Assembly: GCA_905220665.1 (NCBI GenBank)
Contig: CAJNAR010000021.1
Span: 62,001-126,000, forward strand
Reading direction: 5' to 3'
From: Albugo candida
Lineage: Eukaryota > Oomycota > Peronosporomycetes > Albuginales > Albuginaceae
DNA: 64,000 nucleotides
Program-made: the position numbers and the translations under genes
The notes under the pieces: model-generated
What the model was told of the DNA's origin: nothing
What the model saw: the letters and a program-made list of their open reading frames with translations, nothing else
Databases searched by the model: none
In this document: in pieces, positions 34,074 through 42,910 of the stretch
How the letters are laid out: each line of letters starts with the position of its first letter
Numbering within the stretch: position 1 is the stretch's first letter

Positions 34074-34402
34074 ATGAGTACATCTAATCGAAATGGCACA
34101 CAGACGAACAACTGCGCACGAGACAATCCAATGGTAGCGACACTGACGATATTGATTGTACATTTATTCACCCCATTGGAGGTCTTATAAACGTTGTTAA
34201 CACCATTCAGGTCGTCTAGCATTATATTACGATCACGAGCTTAGCCGCGTTTCTAGCCTTTCTCGTAGTAATCTTATCCGTCTATCTTTTGTGTGCATTT
34301 CTTTGCTTCTCAGTTGTGTTTGTAGCAATCATCTTGAGTTTTCTCCTTTCGTATATCTGCTATCACTTTTTTGGAGTAGCGATGACTTTACTAGACTCTT
34401 AA
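34074..34402 (+). CDS. Small hydrophobic membrane protein, probably spliced
   Basis: The frame from ATG 34074 (MSTSNRNGTQTNNCARDNPM) is polar for 19 residues and then hydrophobic. Removing 34158-34219 (62 nt, GTACAT...TCTAG, phase 0) joins it to a strongly hydrophobic stretch of about 55 residues (LAAFLAFLVVILSVYLLCAF, CFSVVFVAIILSFLLSYICY) ending at TAA 34402, 88 residues in all. A donor at 34182 is an alternative. Two to three membrane helices without loops suggest a hairpin-type or promethin/LDAF1-like protein, but this is only shape similarity. A 3' splice at 34375 is also possible. T-rich DNA can imitate such a frame. Confidence 0.4.
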
Positions 34403-34815
34403 TGGCTCATCAGCAATATACGCGTGTTTGAATTAGTAGATACACGCAACTCGATACCCGTGCAGCTCCGATATCGCTGTTCTTTTGGTCTGCTTCAGAT
34501 CTTACTCCAAATAGCGCTCAATACAATTGCGTGTCGATTTAAAAAAGCATCACCAGAAATTGGTCAGAAATCGAACTTCAATTCGAAAGACTTTAAAATG
34601 TGATAGTATCATCAAAATTACGACTCATAACTGACTGCTTCTCTGATACTATTTGCATTCAAACTCTGCCTCCATCACATCGGCCTCACTGAAAACTTGA
34701 TACTTGGTATACCAGCCATGTCGATAAAAGTAGTGGAAATAACAATTCCCTATATATTTGATTGTAATTAGGCATTCGTTAGTGCATTTTTTCGATCCAC
34801 CAGATAGGGCGTTAT
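34403..34815. other. Intergenic region, no feature seen
   Basis: About 410 bases between the 3' ends of the small membrane-protein gene and the sestrin gene. AT-rich, without a convincing frame, tRNA fold or repeat. Confidence 0.5.
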
Positions 34816-36582
34816 TTAGCGCATGTGCTGCATCACCGCACGTAAACCATACAATAAATTTGCTTGCTTCCGAGCTTCAGCGACAATGAGCGTCACATGC
34901 ATTTTCTCTGATGAATCTAATGTGCGGTCGAAATGCTCAAAATCTCGCTTGGATACTTTCCACGGAGTGCAAGCAACTTTCTTGATAAAAAATTTGGTGG
35001 GGCGATTCAAATAATAATTGATCTGACGATAATTATAGTCGTCGTGACAGATCCCAAAGATGCGATGCACGTAGTACCAAATAGCCATTCGATACGGACA
35101 GGTGTCGATATTTCTAATCGGATCGCCTCCGATATAATCATACGTAAGCTTCCTCGTAATATTGAACATATCCTCGAGAATCTGCCCTGCTTCACCGGGA
35201 AAGTACCGTCGTACCAAAGAGAAGCAATGCTCATCCCAGCTAAAATCTTCGGTATGCAGTACATCATACGCTTGTGATCGAACGTCAAAATCAGTATACT
35301 GACAGACCACACTGCCACAAAATCGCCATAATGTATCACATCGACGACGTTTCATATTACTCGTCCAGTCCAACTCACCATTCTCATCGATGATCCCGAA
35401 ATTGTCATCCAAAACATCATCCACAACCGCGTCATAATTCTCTTCTTCTTTGCAAGCTGAATCCAATTCATGCATACCATTCTCAAGTCGTCTTAGCAGT
35501 AATAAATCATCTCTTTCCATTGCAGCGATATCCAGTTCGGAACTATCTAGACTGCTGCTGGTCGAATTGCTCCTCCTTTCTGTTCCCCGCAAATCTTTCT
35601 GATCACTCGATTGGACACGTTGGACTGGGTACGCTGGATCCGAATCATTCTCCAAGACTTCATTATACTCGATAAATACTGCCAGATCCTCTTCTTCAGC
35701 ACATCCAACACCAAGTGCGACACAGCACATTGAATTGTATATACTGAAAACGATGATAGCATGAACCAACTCGGAAACGGACCATGAGTCTTCTCTCTCA
35801 GACGACAATAAGTCGGCAATATGGTGTGGTTCTATGAGCCACGGACGATGAGCAAGTAACGATCCAAGTTCATGAAACTGGAATAGCTTTTCGGGTATGA
35901 AGTCAATACCACGGATCCATTCTGGGTCGCCTCTGTTTACGATGAATTGAAACTCTTGAATCTCAGCAAAGTAATTGCATCGAGATTCCGCACTGGCCAT
36001 AAGAGCAATATAACATCGCCATTGTAGTGGTAGTGTTCCATCTCGTATCATCGTGCTGTCCAGACACGAGTGGAAGGACTTTAAATATTCTCGATGAGAT
36101 GCCAACAACTGGTTAAAGTGGCCAATTCGTCCAGTGCGCAGGAAAACAGTTTGGAAGATTTTGATCAACTGTTGATCCTCGCTTGATTTCCACGCATCAA
36201 GATCTTGATTGTTGATGAAGTAAGAGATACGAGGGGTTGCGTGTAAATTCTGAAATTGTTCTGGCCATCTGGCTTGAATTGTACTGACTATAGACACAAA
36301 AGCCTCTTGAATGGTGGGAAACGGTGCTTCTCGTGCCAGCCGCATCATGGACGGATAATAGTCCAATAGGAATTCGAGCTGATTCTGTTCAATGAACTCT
36401 TGCACTTCGCTGACAAGTTCAAGCGTCATTTTACTCTGCAAATTTGTATCGGCAACAAGTAAACGCTGAAAGAATGCATGTTCTTTGAGACCAACTACTC
36501 GAGCGCGAATTGCGATTGAGTCCGATTCTAAGTCGACATATTGTGTTTGAGAATAGCATTTTTTGTACACATTAGCTGCCAT
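34816..36582 (-). CDS. SESN: Sestrin
   Basis: Single exon. From the first ATG at 36582 it encodes 588 residues; the frame stays open about 130 bases further 5' without an ATG, so an upstream exon or non-AUG start is possible. Sestrin blocks are clear: PLQWRCYIALMASAESRCNY (N-terminal alkylhydroperoxidase-like region), LAHRPWLIEPHHIADLL, DSWSVSELVHAIIVFSIYNS, FSWDEHCFSLVRRYFPGEAG, and VHRIFGICHDDYNYRQINYY near the C-terminus. A Ser/Glu-rich insert lies between the halves. Sestrins sense leucine and oxidative stress and restrain TORC1 through GATOR2. The redox Cys and Tyr (C-x-Y) are present, but the relay His seven residues after the Cys is Gln. Confidence 0.92.
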   Translation of the reverse strand: MAANVYKKCYSQTQYVDLESDSIAIRARVVGLKEHAFFQRLLVADTNLQSKMTLELVSEVQEFIEQNQLEFLLDYYPSMMRLAREAPFPTIQEAFVSIVSTIQARWPEQFQNLHATPRISYFINNQDLDAWKSSEDQQLIKIFQTVFLRTGRIGHFNQLLASHREYLKSFHSCLDSTMIRDGTLPLQWRCYIALMASAESRCNYFAEIQEFQFIVNRGDPEWIRGIDFIPEKLFQFHELGSLLAHRPWLIEPHHIADLLSSEREDSWSVSELVHAIIVFSIYNSMCCVALGVGCAEEEDLAVFIEYNEVLENDSDPAYPVQRVQSSDQKDLRGTERRSNSTSSSLDSSELDIAAMERDDLLLLRRLENGMHELDSACKEEENYDAVVDDVLDDNFGIIDENGELDWTSNMKRRRCDTLWRFCGSVVCQYTDFDVRSQAYDVLHTEDFSWDEHCFSLVRRYFPGEAGQILEDMFNITRKLTYDYIGGDPIRNIDTCPYRMAIWYYVHRIFGICHDDYNYRQINYYLNRPTKFFIKKVACTPWKVSKRDFEHFDRTLDSSEKMHVTLIVAEARKQANLLYGLRAVMQHMR

Positions 36583-37546
36583 ATTCTCCAAGAATGTCAG
36601 GAAAGTTCCAGATGGAATTTTTTTCGTCAATGTAAAGAGTTGGTCTGATCGTCCGTCAAAAACCGGCTCTCGATAGTGATTGACTTGGATGTTGTTAAAA
36701 GAATATTGAAATCAAATAGAAACAACCTATTCGATATTTTAAGTTTGTGTGAATCGAACTTCAACTGCGGCGGTCTTTTTCTTTTCTGTTGTCGCGGGAA
36801 AATGTGATCGGAATTTTACCTGTGCTGACTTTCTGTTATGAAATAGCTTTCTGTAATTACTATTATACTGTTCACGTGATTCGCCTCACTTTATACACGT
36901 TCCAACAAGAGAAAGGAGCTATCAATCACACACTATACTCTCTGCCAAACGTGAGAAATATGAGAAGGTAGAAGGAGCAAAAGAATCATCGCGTACATAC
37001 AAACGCGCGTGTTCAAAATTACTCAGGTTTGTCTCACAATACGGAACAAGGGCAGGCTACTATAACTTTCTGGAAGACTGCAAGTCGGAACAATGAGAAT
37101 CTCTGCACCGGTAAAGCGATTTTAAATTTTCTTAAGCCCTATTCGGTGGAAGTGACGAGATATAGAAGCTGCTTTGTTACTTTTCGACACTCTCTTTGAG
37201 ACAGCCGATATAAAAAACGCCGTCTATTCATACCCATCAACTGTAATCCACTTCAAGTTTCCACATTATGAAACTTGAATAGTACAGACCCATTATAACT
37301 GGTACATTGATGGCCTATCCGATGATTTGAAGAGTGCAGGGAAGCGCGAACAAAAATGCGTGTCAAATTAATATCCTGCAACAATTGCTTCGGCTACATG
37401 AGACAGAAACCCGATATTATAATATTATTGATTTGCCATATTGCATCCTATAATCAGATAATTCTCACATCTAATATTTTCCACATGTTCGCTTCGCGAC
37501 GCTCTTATTCGCGCTCTCCCTGCTCTTTCTCCCAAATTCCTACCGA
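36583..37546. other. Intergenic region upstream of sestrin
   Basis: About 960 bases between the sestrin start and the 3' end of seipin, the longest quiet stretch in the gene-dense left half. The first 130 bases continue the sestrin frame without an ATG. Beyond that I see only short, poor frames and AT-rich sequence; no tRNA, repeat or snRNA-like motif. Confidence 0.45.
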
Positions 37547-38762
37547 TCAGTTTTCGATCTTCCCATCACACTCGAATGCAGTTGCTACAATGTTCTTCTC
37601 TACCTTTGGTTCCATGTTCTGGGTGTGCTCTCCCGGGTCAGTTGCGTCGAGAGCATCTGTTTCGTATAGTATGTCTTCCACTTCAATGTGGGCGATGGTC
37701 TCCTCCTTGATTCCGTGAATGCGTCCTACTTCTTCCATATCTCTTTCACACTCCTCCTTAACTTCATAGGCATCTGAATTTGGCAGATTGTAAAATCCAT
37801 ACACGATAAGAACCAGAAGAGCTTCGAAAAATGCGATATTTAGTATGAACAAAAATGCGGTGGCAATCGACCAATTATACATCAAGTACGGAATCCCAGT
37901 CAATTGCGCAATGATTGTCAGCTTTGCTGAATAAATTTGGATCTCTGGATGATTCAATACAATCTTGACATTCGTCAGTGGACTCTTTTTATTTTCTTCA
38001 TATCCAATCATTACTGGCACCCAGATACGCTGAGTAGGTTCAGATAGCGATAAAAGATGCGGGAAGAACCAGACACCGCGTTGTACGAGACGTATAAGTG
38101 AATTCGTTTCGCGGACAATCACAGGTCGTGCACTCGATGCCAACGTCATTTTCCCACCTGCTGTTTGTACATGTGTGTATATCATAAACATACCTATTTT
38201 ATAGTTTACAGATGATTCGGGAACATTCAGCTCAACAAATAAGTCGTATTTTACACCAGCGACGAGAAGACCTTTTTTTCTCGCGTCAACCTCAGTATGC
38301 GACTTCCAATGCCTGTGCGGTTCCAAAAGATCCAACTTAGCTGTTGGCAGCGTAAGATTTAATTTCCGATCGTAGTCACGCACGAGGTGAGCATGATTTC
38401 CGTAGTCAAAGTAGATTTCCTGATCGTGACATCTCGTCGGCATTATCAAGTGATACATTAACGCATAAATTAGTGCTGCAGATGCAAATAATAGCCCAAG
38501 AGCAGTGCAAAACTGACTCAACGTGAGTCGTACTGATGTATAAGTAGCATATATTCTGACTTACTTGCAATATTCGCCCAAGCCATAATAATCCGACATG
38601 CAAGTAATGTCTTGCTTCTCGCTGAAAATCGATCCTCTCCAATTGCTTTTCTTCACCAGACACTGGTCGACTCAAGAAGACACTGAACGGTAGGAAAGAA
38701 GTCAATGTAGTCCACGACACCCACTGCATCCTCGTCCCACTCGGCCCGTGTGTACTACACAT
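37547..38762 (-). CDS. BSCL2: Seipin
   Basis: Two exons, complement of 37547-38512 and 38565-38762, with a 52-nt GTAAGT...GTCAG intron in phase 0, give 387 residues from ATG 38762 (an in-frame ATG at 38729 is the alternative). Architecture matches seipin: a cytosolic N-terminus, first membrane helix (FCTALGLLFASAALIYALMY), and a lumenal beta-sandwich with YDLFVELNVPESSVNYKIGM followed by the conserved G-M-F-M. The second helix (WSIATAFLFILNIAFFEALL) and an acidic tail follow. Seipin forms ER rings that nucleate lipid droplets, relevant to oil-storing spores. It lies just upstream of the sestrin region and head-to-tail with STT3. Confidence 0.92.
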
Positions 38763-38978
38763 GTCACCTGCGAAGAGCTGATATAAGGTCTCGCAAGAAG
38801 CTCTGCAGCTTGAGCCAAAGACATAATATGCTATAAAATTACCTTCTGATTATAGCATAAGCGCCTTCAGACCGTAGAAAATGTATGTAAATTGTCTAGA
38901 ATTTGGCGTTCACATTCGCAACGTCTTAATGGTATTGACAACAGCCTTATCAGCCTTGTCTCCATTTGACAACGCTCA

Positions 38979-41323
38979 CTACATTGTAGTACGATCAACT
39001 CGGTAAATTCGCACGACCCAGGCGGTTGATGTAAACACCTGAGTAAAGTATTCAAGCTCTACGGAATCGAGGAGTTGCTTTTGACGATTCCAATCAAACC
39101 CATTTCTTACTGGTTCGTTCTCGGTAGAAGACAAAGTACGTTGAAACTCGTGGTAACTCATTTTGTAAAGGAGACTTCGGGTCATGGCACTGGTAGCATT
39201 CTCGAAAAACTCGAATTGGTTTGTTTGGGCGCCTTGAAACTCCTTCTCAATCACATGATCGGGAAAAGCACCTTCAGCAATGCGTACGACCCACGGAAGT
39301 TTGTCGAGATCATCTCCATGCATTCCGGATACGCCACCAAACAGTATAAGGATGTAATCAACACCAAGACTTTGTAATATGGGCAGAGCTTCCTCTTCAC
39401 TGGACATCAAAACACGTCCAACTGTCGCAATGTGAGTGTCATTCCACGTGTTGTTGTCCACGATAACTGTCCGATTTGCAAGTTGAGATAACTGATAGCC
39501 ATAATCCCACCAGCTCAATATTTTTGCATCTTCCGGTGTGTTGCATCGTAGCCATTGAAAAGCCTCTCGATAGTCATCGTAAATGACTTTGACTCCGGTT
39601 GTGCGATTGCGTTGCTCGATGATCAGGGACGTGGATGAGTATACTTTGCTTGACATCGAAGTAGAATGGCGAAGTTGCATGATTAGAAGCAGCTACGATG
39701 CAACATTCATTACGCTCATGTTGACATTCAAGCAAACCAATACTTACCGCCAATGCAACCATGACAAGTGAAAGAGCGGAAGAAGCCTTTACCAAAGATT
39801 TCTCTTTTATTTGTTGATCAAATGCTAGGATCTTGTACCAAATGGATGCCAATTGCGACCAAAAAGATCGTTTTTCTGTCGCTGCTTGCTGGATGCTTGG
39901 GTTGGTCAGATTTGTCGGAGATGTGAGGTCACGATGCTTTTTCTGCTCTTCCTTGAAGCTTGTATTCTGCAGTGTAGGATTCGCGTGTATCATAGTGCTA
40001 ATACGACTCATAAAGTCGGAAATTCCAAGCGCAGATAAGAAGCATGCGGCTGGTGCGAGAATCAGCAGTATCCGTATCATGATACCTGAAAAGTAGAAGG
40101 CTAGTGTCGCGTATAGTATCATAAACACATGACCCGGCTCCAACTTATCGAAACAGACATATAAGCCATAAGGTGCAAACAATAAAGCTGGCCCAAATGA
40201 AGCATAAAAACTGCTCCAAGGAGTTGGCTGATGTTCTCCCACGGATGCAATAATCGGAAGATATCTCGTTGCATACGTGGGATTTAATAAGGTCATTATT
40301 CGACCTGTGTACGAGATTTTTCCAAACATTACAGCCACAAAAATTCCAACGCTAAGTATGAGTCCTATCCCAACAATCTTCGGTCTTATCATTGTCCATG
40401 TAATAAGCTTGAGGCTTCTCTTCATTCGACTACTCACGACACACATGTGGAGCAATACGAACGTGACATGCGAAATCATCATCTCGCCTCTAAATATTCC
40501 ATTAAAGCCGATAAATGGGACTTGCATAACCAAAAGTGTTGCCAGTACATAAAATGTTCCATATACCACATACACGCAGTCAAAATCTGACTTTGTGTAT
40601 CCAGTGTATGAGTAGCGCATGTATGATTGAACCATCATGACACCGGCATGGAGGGGTATGATGTTGATAATAAAAACGTATCCACCCCAAGAAATTGCCA
40701 TTCCAAAATATGAGAGTGCTGTACAGGCTGCCCAGAACATGCTTTTGTACTCGACAGCCCGAATCCAGCAGAAAAATGTCAGCACTAAAAGAGGAATTGC
40801 GATTGCTTCATTATCGTAGGATCCAGCCGTCGACCGAGAAATGTACGCTGGACATATAGCCGTCAATGTGGCTGCCAATAGTGCCGTATTATGACATTTA
40901 CAAATTTGCAAGGTCAAAAAGTAGAGCAAGATCGATGTGATCCCCGCAAGAACGGGAGGAAGAAAGACACATATGTGTCGCAAGGCCACCTGAAGATGCA
41001 AAGCATCCAGAAACCAATAGACAAGCGAAGCAGAGATCATAAGGCCCGGATACAATGTGGTACCGACCGAGCGTCCTAGTGGATACCAAACGCGATCATC
41101 ATACCAGTTGAAAAAATCAGCAAAGCCAAAATTGACGAGATATTTTGTGGCTCTAAAGTTGAAATGAGGATCGTATTCATGGATTACCTGCAAGTAGAGA
41201 ATGAATGAATGAAGTTGTAGACTAAAAGGCGGAATTACAACATACGCTCCCCCACAGAACCACCGGGAATACGCGGATAGCGATACTGATGACGTAAATC
41301 AAGGACAAAAAAGGTAGGCTCAT
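38979..41323 (-). CDS. STT3: STT3, catalytic subunit of oligosaccharyltransferase
   Basis: Three exons, complement of 38979-39692, 39748-41187 and 41246-41323, with introns of 55 and 58 nt, all phase 0, give 743 residues. The first splice forms WGSVIHEYDPHFNFRATKYL, the lumenal loop with the D of the catalytic metal site. About 11-13 membrane helices follow. The signature WWDYG sits in DAKILSWWDYGYQLSQLANR, followed by DNNTWNDTHIATVG, the sequon-binding region. STT3 transfers the dolichol-linked glycan to Asn-X-Ser/Thr in the ER lumen. The lumenal C-terminal domain is shortish. Ost3/6 of the same complex is 25 kb away. Confidence 0.96.
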
Positions 41324-41757
41324 TCCACGTTAATTAATAACCAATTAAAAGCTAAATGCAACTATTGACGCAGAGATTCGCGCTTATCTCGAGTTTGTAG
41401 CGAGCGACTTTCTCAATTAAAGTCGCACAGAAGTGTTTGCAACGAATGCATTTGATCTCATTCGAAAAAGTGAGATTTGAGTGAAGATCTTCAAGTGAAT
41501 TAGGGTAGGAATGATTCAAGCAGATGCTTTGGTCGAAATCTGGATCTTTGCAACGCAAATACCTTCCTGCATATATATCAAGTGCCACTGTTTCGATGAC
41601 TCGACAGAACCAACGGTTTGGATTGGCTACAGTCGCAACTTGAAACAAGTTCGATAGTGCGACGCAAATTTTCAACATTACTTGATTTCAACTCATTTTC
41701 TAAGTGGGCTCTTTGATACAAAAGTGGAAGAGGAAGTAACTTTATACGTTCATTGAG
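41324..41757. other. Divergent promoter region of STT3 and CBM gene
   Basis: About 430 bases between the STT3 start and the secreted CBM25-like gene. A minus-strand frame at 41352-41678 (108 codons, six or more cysteines) is open but lacks family resemblance and sits in the likely promoter; I do not call it a gene. Confidence 0.45.
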
Positions 41758-42492
41758 ATGAACCGTTCCTTTATAAATATCGTCATTATCTTGTCGCTGC
41801 AATATTTGGCAATTTTTGGTCAAACACTCGTACGATTTGCATCGGAAGGCTTCTTTCCAAGCAGCAATATCGTGGTTTACTATCGTACCACAATATCGGA
41901 AAAACCCTGCCTCAAGTATTCCACAAGTGTGGAACGAGAGACAAGTGTTCAAATGGAGAGAACGAGCATTTTTAACAATTTGTTTCATCACAACGACGGC
42001 TGGTTTAAATTTGAAATACAGGCAAATTCGCTCCATTTTAACGTGTCAATCGACAATGCGATCGTGGATGATAATGATGGCAAAGGTTATTTTGCTCCTG
42101 AAGTGGCATTTTGGGCGGTGAATGGAAAAGTAACACCAACGTTAGAACAGAAGCCATTCACAATCTTTTATCAAACATCCTGGAAGAAGCCTACGATCAA
42201 ATTTCTCGAGGATTCAAAGTGGGTGTCGACGACTATGGACCGGCATGATGGTAGTTATTTTTCCCCTTTCTTCAAAGGGGTCCATCAATGGTACTATTAC
42301 ACACAAGAAGCCGCGGGAAATTTCACATATGCGTTCAACAGTGACACTTCAACGGACGATAACGATGGCCGTTTCTATCAGGCATTTGGAGGCGGAATCT
42401 GGTTCCATGTAAGTAAAGTGGGTCCTCCTCAAAATGTATACACGGAACACGGATCGGAAGTCATTGTTCCAGTTCCCCAAGTAGAGCAATGA
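41758..42492 (+). CDS. Secreted protein with two CBM25-like starch-binding modules
   Basis: A single exon of 244 residues. The N-terminus is a classical signal peptide (MNRSFINIVIILSLQYLAIF, cleavage near FGQ). Two repeats of about 100 residues follow. Each starts with an aromatic strand (NIVVYYRTTI; FTIFYQTSWKKPTIKFL), continues with W/F-x-x-D-G-x-Y/W-F (HNDGWFKFEI; RHDGSYFSPF), and ends with a DDNDG loop before an aromatic (DDNDGKGYFAP; DDNDGRFYQAF), the pattern of CBM25/53 modules. Two N-glycosylation sequons (NVS, NFT). No catalytic domain, so it is a binding-only apoplastic protein, possibly an effector or glucan binder. Confidence 0.75.
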   Translation: MNRSFINIVIILSLQYLAIFGQTLVRFASEGFFPSSNIVVYYRTTISEKPCLKYSTSVERETSVQMERTSIFNNLFHHNDGWFKFEIQANSLHFNVSIDNAIVDDNDGKGYFAPEVAFWAVNGKVTPTLEQKPFTIFYQTSWKKPTIKFLEDSKWVSTTMDRHDGSYFSPFFKGVHQWYYYTQEAAGNFTYAFNSDTSTDDNDGRFYQAFGGGIWFHVSKVGPPQNVYTEHGSEVIVPVPQVEQ

Positions 42493-42606
42493 AAAGCTGT
42501 TCTACTATTAAAAATGAGAGTACATGTTTGTGTTTACTGAGGCGGAATGCGTGAAAGATTCAAATTCAAAGTTGGACCTATAGGAATAACAGCCCAACTT
42601 AATTGG

Positions 42607-42634
42607 TTTTTTTTTTTTTTTTTTTTTTTTTTTT
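42607..42634 (+). repeat. T28 homopolymer
   Basis: Twenty-eight consecutive T residues (A28 on the minus strand), located 36 bases past the tRNA-His gene. It could be the poly(A) tail of a minus-strand retro-insertion or a slipped homopolymer; its length should be treated as approximate because such runs are error-prone in sequencing. Confidence 0.85.
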
Positions 42635-42660
42635 CTCCGCAACAAATGGATATGACGTCG

Positions 42661-42667
42661 AAAAAAA
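42661..42667 (-). terminator. RNA polymerase III terminator
   Basis: A run of seven T on the minus strand begins three bases after the discriminator base of tRNA-His. That is the standard Pol III stop and implies that the tRNA pair is one transcription unit ending here. Confidence 0.75.
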
Positions 42668-42670
42668 TGA

Positions 42671-42742
42671 TGCGCATGCCCGGATTCGAACCGGGGATAT
42701 CACGGCCACAACGTGAGGTACTGACCACTATACTACATACGC
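42671..42742 (-). tRNA. tRNA-His (GTG anticodon)
   Basis: A complete 72-nt cloverleaf on the minus strand. The acceptor stem GCGTATG/CATGCGC pairs with one G-U, and the discriminator is A73. The D arm is GTA...TAC with an AGTGGTCAGT loop. The anticodon stem TCACG/CGTGA has five perfect pairs around the loop TTGTGGC, anticodon GTG. The T arm is CCCGG TTCGAAT CCGGG. The universal TTCGAAT makes the B box perfect. No intron. The extra 5' G of histidine tRNAs is not encoded, as usual in eukaryotes. Confidence 0.95.
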
Positions 42743-42743
42743 C

Positions 42744-42816
42744 TGGAGACGCCGGGTATCGATCCCGGGACCTTTCGCATGCGAAGCGAACGCTCTACCA
42801 TCTGTGCTACATCCCC
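42744..42816 (-). tRNA. tRNA-Ala (CGC anticodon), slightly divergent
   Basis: A 73-nt cloverleaf on the minus strand, one base upstream of tRNA-His. The acceptor stem GGGGATG/CGTCTCC includes G3-U70, the alanine identity pair, and A73. The anticodon stem TTCGC/GCGAA holds the loop TTCGCAT, anticodon CGC. Two unusual bases: the D stem reads GCAC against GAGC (an A-A mismatch), and the T loop is ATCGATA instead of TTCGATT, so the B box is imperfect. Functional or a decaying copy cannot be settled from sequence alone. Confidence 0.85.
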
Positions 42817-42910
42817 CCACTTCTCAATTTGCCGGCTACTAAGTAACCCGCCAATTTAGTAAAAACAACTCGAAAAAACAACTTTTTTCAACTCCTTCCT
42901 CTCGAAAACA

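Noticed and set aside
36789..36971. 60-codon plus-strand frame upstream of sestrin
   Set aside because: Short, no resemblance to any family, AT-rich intergenic sequence.
41352..41678. 108-codon Cys-containing minus-strand frame upstream of STT3
   Set aside because: No domain, hydrophobic start is not a clear signal peptide, and it occupies the shared promoter of two genes; considered and dropped as a possible small secreted protein.
41578..42036. 152-codon minus-strand frame
   Set aside because: Antisense to the secreted CBM25-like gene, which has a signal peptide and two repeats.
42547..42846. 99-codon plus-strand frame through the T28 and tRNA genes
   Set aside because: Polyphenylalanine from T28 and antisense tRNA sequence; not a protein.
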